The notes under the pieces are model-generated. The model ran no database searches. It was not told where the DNA came from and saw only the letters and a list, made by a program, of their open reading frames with translations. From Algicola sagamiensis DSM 14643 (GTDB lineage Bacteria > Pseudomonadota > Gammaproteobacteria > Enterobacterales > Alteromonadaceae), in NCBI RefSeq assembly GCF_000374485.1, contig NZ_KB894497.1, positions 1 through 64,000 of the forward strand: 64,000 nt of DNA, written 5' to 3'. Shown here in pieces: positions 1 to 6,445 of the stretch. Made by a program: the position numbers and the translations under genes. Numbering within the stretch: position 1 is the first letter of the stretch; each line of letters opens with the position of its first letter.

Positions 1-265
1 CGACTTTCCAGCGGAGCACTGGCAACATATTCGAACGACAAATCCAATCGAGTCCGTGTTTGCGACGGTTCGTTTAAGAACCACGAAAAGTAAGCATTGT
101 GGCAGTCGAAAAACGACACTGGCGATGGCTTATAAGCTGCTGGTAACCGCACAAAATAAATGGCGTCGATTGAGAGGCTACCGCCTTCTAGCGGATGTCA
201 TTGCAGGGATCGAATTCAAGGATGGAGAAAAAGTAACGTCGGATGATCAACAGGATGCTGCATGA
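1..265 (+). CDS. IS256-family transposase, C-terminal end (partial)
   Basis: The reading frame is open from base 2 to the stop at 263-265 and is cut by the window start. The visible ~87 residues carry the characteristic C-terminal signature of IS256/Mutator-type DDE transposases: TTNPIESVFATVRLR, then a Cys-Gly-Ser-Arg stretch, MAYKL, and NKWRRLRGYRLL. In this family the last catalytic acidic residue lies just after the TNPIE motif, so this is the very end of the enzyme. The 5' part and left end of the element lie outside the window. The frame has no visible lesion, so the element may be intact. Confidence 0.9.
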   Translation, partial: DFPAEHWQHIRTTNPIESVFATVRLRTTKSKHCGSRKTTLAMAYKLLVTAQNKWRRLRGYRLLADVIAGIEFKDGEKVTSDDQQDAA

Positions 266-267
266 TC

Positions 268-296
268 ATGTCATACACCAGATTTGACTATAGCTC
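268..296. repeat. Putative right terminal inverted repeat of the IS
   Basis: Read from the outside inwards (minus strand from about 296) the sequence begins GAGCTATAGTCAAATC and continues with TGGTGTATGACA. A GGTGTA core is what I would expect in an IS256-type terminal repeat. The left repeat and the flanking target duplication cannot be seen, so the exact outer base is a guess. Confidence 0.4.
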
Positions 297-468
297 AACG
301 ATCTTGAGCCATTGCGGCTAACTGTATAGGGAATAATGCCAAACGAATAGTTTTGACTGCATCTACTCCAATGTTACTGGCTTCTTGTAGGGTTTCCTTA
401 ACACCGTCAGAATACACTTCTTTTGTAAGTTCAGGAACGGCTTTGATTGCATCTAAAGCATCTTTCAT
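295..468 (-). pseudogene. DUF4393/Abi-alpha-like protein, N-terminal fragment cut by the IS
   Basis: An ATG at 466-468 follows a strong GGAGG at good spacing and opens a 57-codon frame. It begins MKDALDAIKAVPELTKEVY and reaches LALFPIQLAAMAQDR before a TGA at 295-297, exactly where the IS256-type element begins. The 'ELTKEVY..GVK..LQEA' pattern followed by a hydrophobic 'LALFPIQLA' resembles the N-terminus of DUF4393 (Abi-alpha) proteins as I remember them, which are longer. I therefore read it as a gene interrupted by IS insertion, with the remainder beyond the left edge. The family assignment is tentative; the truncation at the IS border is directly visible. Confidence 0.5.
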
Positions 469-608
469 TTACAAACCTCCATATTTTATAGGGTTTCTAA
501 TAGGTAGGGATGGCCATGGTAGCTTACCTCTACAGCCTTTTGCAAACACACTCTAAACTCAAAAATTCACTCCTCCTCGCCTGCCGGGTTTTGAAAATTT
601 TTGCGCAA

Positions 609-738
609 TTTTGACACACTTTCTGACATGAGAGGGTAAGGTAAAGTCTTGTTGTATAAGGTTCTGAGAGACTTTTAGAGACCTTACACCGTGTCAAAAT
701 TTGGACACGTTTTGACACGATTGGACATTTTTTGACAA
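609..738. repeat. Cluster of TTTTGACAC-type repeats, left side
   Basis: TTTTGACAC occurs at 609-617 and 710-718, its reverse complement GTGTCAAAA at 691-699, and close variants at 701-709 (TTGGACACG), 721-728 (TTGGACAT) and 730-738 (TTTTGACAA). The density is far above the rest of the window. Multiple short protein-binding sites, as at transposon ends, replication origins or operators, are the likely reading. No protein is identifiable from the sequence. Confidence 0.6.
636..687. other. Long imperfect hairpin between TGACAC repeats
   Basis: GTAAGGT (636-642) pairs with ACCTTAC (681-687), and the adjacent AAAGTCT (643-649) pairs with AGACTTT (669-675). This leaves a 5-nt bulge and a 19-nt loop. 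The hairpin lies between the inverted TTTTGACAC and GTGTCAAAA copies. No T-run follows on either strand, so it is not a classical terminator. Confidence 0.45.
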
Positions 739-780
739 GAAAGGGTTGCAAAGAAAGCTGTTCCTAATTTATGCTCACTT

Positions 781-839
781 CTGAGGCGTCGAAACCTCTC
801 TAAGACGGAATACCCAACCCCGTGAGTGTTGGTTTTTTT
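781..839 (+). ncRNA. Possible ~60-nt RNA ending in a terminator
   Basis: A short hairpin (GAGG 783-786 with CCTC 795-798) is followed by a second one (CCAAC 814-818 with GTTGG 828-832) and seven T residues. Upstream, TTGCAA (746-751) and TATGCT (770-775) form a weak promoter-like pair with an 18-nt spacer. No coding sequence ends here, so the terminator has no protein-gene owner. This could be a small RNA or an attenuated leader of the downstream unit. Confidence 0.35.
814..839 (+). terminator. Rho-independent terminator, short stem
   Basis: A 5-bp stem CCAAC/GTTGG with a 9-nt loop is followed directly by TTTTTTT (833-839). The T-run is strong and the stem short. Confidence 0.5.
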
Positions 840-851
840 GTGCCTGTTGTT

Positions 852-860
852 TGGTATAAT
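852..860 (+). promoter_or_regulatory. Extended -10 promoter of the 66-codon gene
   Basis: TGGTATAAT is a full extended -10 element: TG one base upstream of a consensus TATAAT. The -35 region is not recognisable, as is usual for this class. The predicted start, 6-7 nt downstream, falls at about G867, the first base of the leader's closing stem. Confidence 0.7.
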
Positions 861-866
861 CACAGC

Positions 867-990
867 GCCGGGAGGGCGACTAATAAAACACCTTACGGGG
901 AAATACGTCCGCGGTTTCTTAGAGCCGTTTCGAACCTCCTGGCATCCACGCAGTTAAGTGGTAATTCGAAAAAAATCTAAGGAGGTCATC
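867..990 (+). ncRNA. Structured 5' leader with mutually exclusive stems over the SD
   Basis: GCCGGGAGG (867-875) can pair with CCTCCTGGC (935-943), nine pairs including one G-U, enclosing about 59 nt that contain smaller helices. The same 3' strand, ACCTCCT (934-940), is perfectly complementary to the gene's Shine-Dalgarno AGGAGGT (980-986). The two pairings cannot coexist, which is the architecture of a translational riboswitch or other ribosome-gating leader. A further hairpin, CCAC (946-949) with GTGG (958-961), lies between them. I do not recognise the fold as any known riboswitch class. It could also respond to an antisense RNA or a protein. Confidence 0.5.
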
Positions 991-1191
991 ATGGCCACTC
1001 AAACACTGTACACTCAGGAGCAACTGCAACAGCTCTCTCAATTGGATCACCCTAGCATTGATATCGTAAACTTGGCAGAAGCCGCCCAAGAGCTTTTATT
1101 GCGACAAGCAGAGCAGGGGAAAGACTGGTCCTCAGCAATTCACATCTTACTGAACGAAATTAAATCGCAATTTGAATCCGGTCATCATTAA
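991..1191 (+). CDS. Orphan 66-residue protein of unknown function
   Basis: I place the start at 991, which follows a near-perfect AAGGAGGT with 5-nt spacing. A GTG at 958 in the same frame lies inside a leader hairpin and has no ribosome site. The product starts MATQTLYTQEQLQQL and is predicted largely helical and slightly acidic, with no signal peptide, membrane segment, cysteine or familiar DNA-binding motif. It has its own promoter (852-860), a long leader and its own terminator (1201-1227), so it is a self-contained transcription unit. I do not recognise the family. Its place between two repeat clusters beside an IS and a tRNA suggests accessory DNA. Confidence 0.75.
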   Translation: MATQTLYTQEQLQQLSQLDHPSIDIVNLAEAAQELLLRQAEQGKDWSSAIHILLNEIKSQFESGHH

Positions 1192-1200
1192 ATTCACTTG

Positions 1201-1227
1201 AAAAAGCTCTCAATTCGAGGGCTTTTT
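1201..1227 (+). terminator. Rho-independent terminator of the 66-codon gene
   Basis: AAAAAGCTCTC (1201-1211) pairs with GAGGGCTTTTT (1217-1227), 11 bp with one wobble, ending in five T. It begins 9 nt after the stop codon. Confidence 0.8.
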
Positions 1228-1259
1228 ACCCATGACAAAAATATTGCAATCTGGTCTGA

Positions 1260-1307
1260 TGTGACCCGAATGTGACACTTTTGGCCTTGTGACACTGTAT
1301 GTGACAC
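1260..1307. repeat. Four TGTGACAC-type direct repeats, right side
   Basis: TGTGACCC at 1260-1267 and TGTGACAC at 1271-1278, 1288-1295 and 1300-1307 all face the same way, with 11, 17 and 12 bp between starts. They resemble but are not identical to the left cluster at 609-738. Regularly phased direct repeats suggest binding of a multimeric protein such as a transposase end-binding subunit, replication initiator or OmpR/PhoB-type regulator. Confidence 0.6.
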
Positions 1308-1320
1308 TAATTTTAGGAAC

Positions 1321-1342
1321 GTAAGAAAAAGGGCAAGCCCTT
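1321..1342 (-). terminator. Terminator of the tRNA-Ile2 transcript
   Basis: On the minus strand AAGGG-CTTG-CCCTT followed by TTTC forms a compact stem and T-run, 17 nt past the encoded CCA end of the tRNA. Confidence 0.65.
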
Positions 1343-1358
1343 GAATACTAAGGAAAGG

Positions 1359-1435
1359 TGGTGGCCCCTCCCAGACTTGAACTGGGGACCTACCGATTAT
1401 GAGTCGGTTGCTCTAACCAACTGAGCTAAGGGGCC
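1359..1435 (-). tRNA. ileX: tRNA-Ile2 (anticodon CAU, lysidine-modified)
   Basis: The minus strand reads as a complete 77-nt cloverleaf including the encoded CCA. The acceptor stem is GGCCCCT/GGGGCC, the D-arm is AGCTCAGTTGGTTAGAGC, the anticodon loop is CTCATAA, and the T-arm contains GTTCAAGTC. A CAU anticodon would suggest methionine. However, the sequence closely resembles E. coli ileX, which also lies just downstream of rpoD. C34 of the anticodon would be converted to lysidine by TilS so that AUA is read. Its 3' end faces the accessory segment at 1-1358, the side on which tRNA-targeting elements normally insert. Confidence 0.9.
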
Positions 1436-1466
1436 GTACAGGAAGGTAAACTCCAAGACGGCGCCA

Positions 1467-1496
1467 AGTATATCGGATTTATTGGGGGGATGTCAC
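1467..1496 (-). promoter_or_regulatory. Sigma-70 promoter of tRNA-Ile2
   Basis: On the minus strand GTGACA (1491-1496), an 18-nt spacer and TATACT (1467-1472) precede a GC-rich discriminator (TGGCGCC). A GC-rich discriminator is typical of stable-RNA promoters under stringent control. Confidence 0.6.
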
Positions 1497-1536
1497 CCCG
1501 AAACATCGGAAAATCGGGGTGAATGTGTTTGATTGT

Positions 1537-4242
1537 TTACGATTTAGACGGATTTGTTTCTGCTTGACGTAATCCCAGCAAAATCATGAGATTGATCAAG
1601 AGGCTTTGCGAGAATAAACCGCTGTCGTCAGAGTCACTTGCAAGTCCTTGTTTTCTTGTTTGTGCATTAAATGCGACTTGGCTATTGGCCTGTATACCAA
1701 ATTCATCGAAAACCGTTACCTGAAACTGCACATCTTCACTGCCGGTGTAGACTGCGTGAATGCTACTTTTTGTAAGCGAATCCGGGCTGATCGTTGGACC
1801 AGAGATCTGCTTCCATTGATAGGTCAGTGGTGTATCCTGATCATCTTCTGCAACCGCGCTGAATGTCAGCAGGTTATTGGACTCTTTCACACTTGCAGTC
1901 ACCTTGGGTGCTGTGTTGGACTCATCATCCGCAATGGTGACTAAAACAGTCTTATCCGAAAGGTCGACACCTGAGGGAGTGCTGAGATGGACTTTCAACG
2001 ACTCCGCGTTCTCTTTTTCGCTGTCATTGACGAGCGGTAAAAGAATGCGCTTTGACTCGCTATCCCCATTTGACCATTGTAATGTGCCCGAAGCGCTGGA
2101 GAAGTCTTGTGATAGAGTTGCGGAAACAGCTTCAACTTGCCAGTTGACTGTCACAGCACCTTCACTGCCCCCCAACCGGGATAGCTGGATTTCTGCATTT
2201 TCATTCGTCTCCAATGCTCTTAAGCTGGCATCCTGTACCTCAATACGACCAATTTGTGGCATACCACCTTTGATTTCAACGGTTGCCAAGTTTGGTATTG
2301 TGAGGCGTGCGCCATTTTGTGGATTGAATAAGCGCAGTACAAATGTTCTTTTGGTCAGCGGATTTAATCCTGGGGTGATCTGAATCGTAAAACGTTTTGG
2401 TTCGCTATCATTTGCGGCCCAAGAAAGCGTTCCTTTTGTTGTCGAATAGTCCTTTGTGCTTGCTCCTGCCGCAATCGCTTCATAGCCGACAGTGATCGCT
2501 TGGTTTGCAGAACCAGTCCGATTGACACTGATCTCTAGGGTATTCCCCCGAGCAGTCTGGTAAATCTTCTTGGAAAAGCTGAGCTTGCTTTGATCTTCTG
2601 CCTGTTCCTTCAAGACATATAATCCCCCCTGGATGTCACTGACAAGAATGTTTCCGCTTGGGAGGTACGGATAAACACCCCATGCGCCATTGAAGGATGT
2701 GTTGTCGTTGGGTGGATAGGTATCAAAATGTGCTGCTTCATAAGTATTTTCTGGGTCGGTGATATCCAGAACAGTTAGGCCGCGTGCGTAATTGGACATG
2801 TAATAACGGTTACCGCGTACAAAGCCATTATGATCGATCGCTTTGGTTGGGCCTTGCCAAACCTTGATGAGTTTTGGGTTCGTCAGATCGCTCATATCGA
2901 AAATTCGTAATGTCGTATTTAAGCCATGGTTACTTTCATCCAATTCATCATGAACCAGCATCATCAGACGGTCTTCGGACCACCACCCGGAGTGAACATA
3001 GCTTGCATTTGTGTATGTCGTTGTGCTGAGCTTGTTTGGTGATGCGTTGTTCGATTTATCCCAGAGATAAATTTCTTCTTCATTAAAATCCATGAAGATT
3101 TCACAGTAGTCGCTGGCACTACTACATTGGCTTTTTCTCGAATCCGAAATCGTCAATGAAGATACATCATGGCTATATTCGCTTCGGTTGCTATGGCTTG
3201 CCCGATAATGAAGTGTCGGAGCCGCAGGAGAGTTCAGGGCATAGGTATTGAAGGCACCACCAGAGAGAGACATACCTGCCAAGTGAAGATAGGGCTGGGA
3301 CTCATCCAGTGCCACGTTCAATCCGTATTCAACATTACTAAGGTAAATGTTATGCGCCCGAATATCTGTGGTATCAAGCTTGATGACATCTGCAGAAGAA
3401 GGGAGTTTATTGAGATCGATGATCATCATACCAACAGACGCCGCATCTGCGGTGACATAAGCATAAGAAAACCACTTCCCTGCTTTCTTATCGTAATATT
3501 GATAAACTTTGATATCACGCCATGTTGTACTTTGACTCGGAATGGAAGTGACGACCTTCGGATCATCAGGTGTACTTACATCCACGATTCCGACACCATT
3601 TCTCAAACCGATAATGGCATATTCACGGCCATTATTCAGATCGTGATGCCCCCAAATATCGCTGGCTGCACTTGGGTTAACTTCAAACTCACTTAAGGGA
3701 ACATGAGAGACTAGATCGATATTCTTACAGGTAAACTGGCCTGCTTTACCATTTTCGCATGTGATGTTTCGCTGAGCCTCCTTCATTGCAGAGAGCTCTG
3801 TCATTTTTGCTGCGATATCAGTGGTGTCCTTCGACTTTTGATCCACGATCACATCAAAGCCTTTTCGAGCAAGTGGTGCGATATATTCTGGTGGGATCCC
3901 AACGAGGGTCACGACATTTCTTTGTGACTCTGTTGTCCGATACTGACTTTGAATATCATAGCCAGGCTGAATTGGAACAATTTCACTGAGCAAGTGCAGT
4001 AGAGTATCAGTATCCTGAATTTTGTAGGTCCCGGCACTTAAAATGATCCGGTCTCCCTTGTTGGCTTTTGTCACCGCATATTGAATGGTTTTACATGGTG
4101 TTTCTGCTTGTGCACAATTTCCCTTATCAATGCCATCCGGCGCAACATATTTGGGCTTTCCATGCTCAGAGTGAGCCAGAATATTTGGTGTAAAAAAAAT
4201 GAGTGGCAGTACTGCTGTTAGGGCGAGCGAGGCGCGTGTCAT
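1537..4242 (-). CDS. Secreted LVIVD (choice-of-anchor B type) protein with Calx-beta domains
   Basis: 901 residues with an N-terminal signal peptide (about 1-23, ending ILAHS). Next comes a parallel-beta-helix-like opening (YVAPDG, CKTIQYAV, GDRIILSAGTY). The central ~200-560 region is a beta-propeller of the LVIVD/choice-of-anchor B type (YAIIGLRNGVGIVDVS, MMIIDLNKL, GLTVLDITDP, LVSDIQGGLYVL). Two Calx-beta domains follow (about 575-680 and 695-790), then a PKD-like module (YQWKQISG). The C-terminus has a hydrophobic segment (LLINLMILLGL) and a short tail with one nearby Arg, like a weak GlyGly-CTERM anchor. It is probably surface-exposed or secreted; the ligand is unknown. A GGAAGA precedes the start. 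A 9-bp hairpin without a T-run (1493-1522) follows the stop. Confidence 0.8.
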   Translation of the reverse strand: MTRASLALTAVLPLIFFTPNILAHSEHGKPKYVAPDGIDKGNCAQAETPCKTIQYAVTKANKGDRIILSAGTYKIQDTDTLLHLLSEIVPIQPGYDIQSQYRTTESQRNVVTLVGIPPEYIAPLARKGFDVIVDQKSKDTTDIAAKMTELSAMKEAQRNITCENGKAGQFTCKNIDLVSHVPLSEFEVNPSAASDIWGHHDLNNGREYAIIGLRNGVGIVDVSTPDDPKVVTSIPSQSTTWRDIKVYQYYDKKAGKWFSYAYVTADAASVGMMIIDLNKLPSSADVIKLDTTDIRAHNIYLSNVEYGLNVALDESQPYLHLAGMSLSGGAFNTYALNSPAAPTLHYRASHSNRSEYSHDVSSLTISDSRKSQCSSASDYCEIFMDFNEEEIYLWDKSNNASPNKLSTTTYTNASYVHSGWWSEDRLMMLVHDELDESNHGLNTTLRIFDMSDLTNPKLIKVWQGPTKAIDHNGFVRGNRYYMSNYARGLTVLDITDPENTYEAAHFDTYPPNDNTSFNGAWGVYPYLPSGNILVSDIQGGLYVLKEQAEDQSKLSFSKKIYQTARGNTLEISVNRTGSANQAITVGYEAIAAGASTKDYSTTKGTLSWAANDSEPKRFTIQITPGLNPLTKRTFVLRLFNPQNGARLTIPNLATVEIKGGMPQIGRIEVQDASLRALETNENAEIQLSRLGGSEGAVTVNWQVEAVSATLSQDFSSASGTLQWSNGDSESKRILLPLVNDSEKENAESLKVHLSTPSGVDLSDKTVLVTIADDESNTAPKVTASVKESNNLLTFSAVAEDDQDTPLTYQWKQISGPTISPDSLTKSSIHAVYTGSEDVQFQVTVFDEFGIQANSQVAFNAQTRKQGLASDSDDSGLFSQSLLINLMILLGLRQAETNPSKS

Positions 4243-4402
4243 AAGCTGGTCTTCCCGTTGTTAACAGTGGGTAAATTATAAGAGGTGTTGACAATTTCTC
4301 CAGTAAAAACACGAAGATAAACAGCTAGTTCCTGATTTGTATACAATTTCTTTTTTGTTTAACAAAAGGGGAGACTTAGGGAGGCAGAAGGGGGAAATAG
4401 AG

Positions 4403-4429
4403 AAAAGCCAGAGCTTAAGTGCCCTGGCT
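4403..4429 (-). terminator. rpoD operon terminator
   Basis: On the minus strand AGCCAGGGC and GCTCTGGCT form a 9-bp stem with one wobble, an ACTTAA loop and a TTTTCTCT tail. It starts within 8 nt of the rpoD stop codon. Confidence 0.8.
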
Positions 4430-4436
4430 TAATCAA

Positions 4437-6278
4437 TTACTCGTCTAAGAAGCTTTTGAGCTGCTCAGAACGTGATGGGTGACGAAGCTTGCGTAATGCT
4501 TTTGCTTCGATCTGACGGATACGTTCACGGGTAACGTCGAACTGTTTGCCGACCTCTTCCAGCGTATGGTCCGTGTTCATATCGATACCAAATCGCATGC
4601 GAAGTACTTTTGCTTCTCTTGCTGTAAGGCCTGAGAGGACTTCGCGTGTTGCATTTTGTAAGCTCTCCATCGTGGCAGAATCAATTGGTGAGTCAATCGT
4701 TCCATCCTCGATGAAATCGCCAAGATGCGAATCTTCATCATCGCCAATTGGTGTTTCCATCGAAATTGGCTCTTTTGCGATTTTAAGTACCTTGCGGATC
4801 TTGTCTTCCGGCATCATCATTCGCTCTGCAAGTTCTTCTGGCGTTGGCTCATAGCCTTTTTCCTGAAGCATCTGGCGAGAGATACGGTTCAGCTTATTGA
4901 TCGTTTCGATCATATGAACTGGGATACGGATTGTTCTTGCTTGATCGGCAATTGAACGTGTGATCGCCTGACGGATCCACCAAGTTGCGTAAGTTGAGAA
5001 CTTATAACCACGGCGGTATTCAAACTTATCAACGGCTTTCATGAGGCCGATATTTCCTTCCTGGATCAGGTCAAGGAATTGAAGACCACGGTTGGTGTAC
5101 TTTTTCGCGATAGAAATAACAAGACGTAAGTTTGCTTCAACCATTTCTTTTTTCGCACGGCGCGCTTTTGCTTCACCGATAGACATCTGACGGTTGATGT
5201 CTTTGACACGGTCAACAGAAAGGCCTGTTTCTGATTCAATTGCAATCAACTTTTGGACACAACGTTCGATTTCGTCACGGTATTCTGCGAGTTTTGCCGA
5301 GTGTTTTTCATTTGCTGCAATCTGCGCATCAACCCATGCGATGGAAGTTTCGTTATTGGCAAATTCACGAACAAATGCTTTTTTCGACATTTTTGCGCGT
5401 TCGACACAATACTTCATGATGATACGTTCCTGAGTACGGATACGATCCATCATTTTGCGCATGTTATCGACGAGATTATCAAACTGTTTTGGGACAAGAC
5501 GGAAACAACGGAAGCTCTCACTCAGTTCCTGAATAGCTTGCATTGTGTCTGCGTGGTCGCGCCCTTTCGACTCTGTCGATTTTAAAACTTCTTCGTAGAG
5601 TGCTCGAAGATTTTGGAAGTGTTCACGGGCTTCTTCAGGATCTGGGCCTGTATCTTCTTCCGTTTCACCTTCTTCGTCATCCGACATCAGGTCTTCATCT
5701 TCGTCCGCAAGTTCTTCCTCCGGAACTTCAGAGCCGATGTGAGTGGCTGAAACAGGTGAATCATCAATTTCGTTGGGATCAATAAATCCAGAGATAATGT
5801 CGCTTAAGCGAACCTCTTCTGCTTCAAATTTATCCCACTGAGCAAGTAAGGACGAAATCGTTTGAGGATATTGAGCGACAGACTCCTGAACTTGGTTGAT
5901 GCCTTCTTCAATACGCTTTGCGATATCAATCTCGCCTTCGCGAGTCAGGAGTTCGACAGTTCCCATTTCACGCATATACATACGCACTGGGTCTGTAGTA
6001 CGTCCGATTTCCTTTTCTACACTAGCAAGTGCCTGTGCTGCAGCTTCTGCGGCATCTTCATCGGCAGTTGATTCCTGCATCATCAAATCATCAGCATCAG
6101 GAGCGGTTTCGCAAACCTGAATACCCATATCATTGATCATGCTGATAATATTTTCTACTTGGTCGGAATCAACGATATCCTGAGGCAGGTGGTCATTGAC
6201 CTCTGCAAATGTCAGATAACCTTGCTCTTTACCTTTTGCAATAAGCAATTTCAATTGCGACTGAGGAGATTGGTCCAT
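4437..6278 (-). CDS. rpoD: RNA polymerase primary sigma factor RpoD (sigma-70)
   Basis: Housekeeping sigma factor directing RNA polymerase to -10/-35 promoters. The protein aligns end to end with E. coli RpoD: region 1.1 ([17 protein letters not shown]), region 1.2 ([18 protein letters not shown]), an acidic non-conserved region, then regions 2-4 with [34 protein letters not shown] and the final [18 protein letters not shown] prefer the ATG at 6278, which gives 613 residues, the same as E. coli. A GTG at 6296 in frame would add six residues. It is the last gene of the rpsU-yqeY-dnaG-rpoD operon, 167 nt after dnaG, and is followed by a strong terminator. Confidence 0.98.
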   Translation of the reverse strand: MDQSPQSQLKLLIAKGKEQGYLTFAEVNDHLPQDIVDSDQVENIISMINDMGIQVCETAPDADDLMMQESTADEDAAEAAAQALASVEKEIGRTTDPVRMYMREMGTVELLTREGEIDIAKRIEEGINQVQESVAQYPQTISSLLAQWDKFEAEEVRLSDIISGFIDPNEIDDSPVSATHIGSEVPEEELADEDEDLMSDDEEGETEEDTGPDPEEAREHFQNLRALYEEVLKSTESKGRDHADTMQAIQELSESFRCFRLVPKQFDNLVDNMRKMMDRIRTQERIIMKYCVERAKMSKKAFVREFANNETSIAWVDAQIAANEKHSAKLAEYRDEIERCVQKLIAIESETGLSVDRVKDINRQMSIGEAKARRAKKEMVEANLRLVISIAKKYTNRGLQFLDLIQEGNIGLMKAVDKFEYRRGYKFSTYATWWIRQAITRSIADQARTIRIPVHMIETINKLNRISRQMLQEKGYEPTPEELAERMMMPEDKIRKVLKIAKEPISMETPIGDDEDSHLGDFIEDGTIDSPIDSATMESLQNATREVLSGLTAREAKVLRMRFGIDMNTDHTLEEVGKQFDVTRERIRQIEAKALRKLRHPSRSEQLKSFLDE

Positions 6279-6445
6279 AGAGAGATTCTCTTCCACCTGG
6301 TTGGTTCAACAAATACGTACGGCGCAGTGAATTTCGCATTATAACAGAGAACTGAAAACAGTTCCATCACCGATCAGATACGTTTTATAGTTTAGCAAAA
6401 ACGACGTAAAGCCTCGTTCAAATCATGTGGGTCATGAACTGGTTA

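Larger units (their letters stand above)
1..296 (+). mobile_element. Right-hand end of an IS256-family insertion sequence
   Basis: The transposase ends at 265 and a broken gene starts at about 295, so the element's right boundary lies between them. The boundary is inferred from where the interrupted coding sequence resumes, not from a matched left end, which is outside the window. Confidence 0.65.

Noticed and set aside
353-556. Plus-strand 67-codon frame near the IS
   Set aside because: It is antisense to the DUF4393-like fragment, which has a strong ribosome site and family resemblance; the plus frame has neither.
958-990. GTG at 958 as the start of the 66-codon gene
   Set aside because: It lies inside a leader hairpin with no ribosome site, while the ATG at 991 has AAGGAGGT at correct spacing.
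609-1307. CRISPR array or tracrRNA-type element in the repeat region
   Set aside because: Repeats are 8-9 bp with irregular spacing and no spacer-length periodicity, and no cas gene is in the window.
1359-1435. Calling the tRNA a methionine tRNA because of its CAU anticodon
   Set aside because: The acceptor and arm sequences match tRNA-Ile2 (ileX), and the position after rpoD is the same as in E. coli.
1493-1522. 9-bp hairpin after the LVIVD gene as a terminator
   Set aside because: The stem is good but no T-run follows on the minus strand, and it overlaps the -35 of the tRNA promoter, so its role is unclear.
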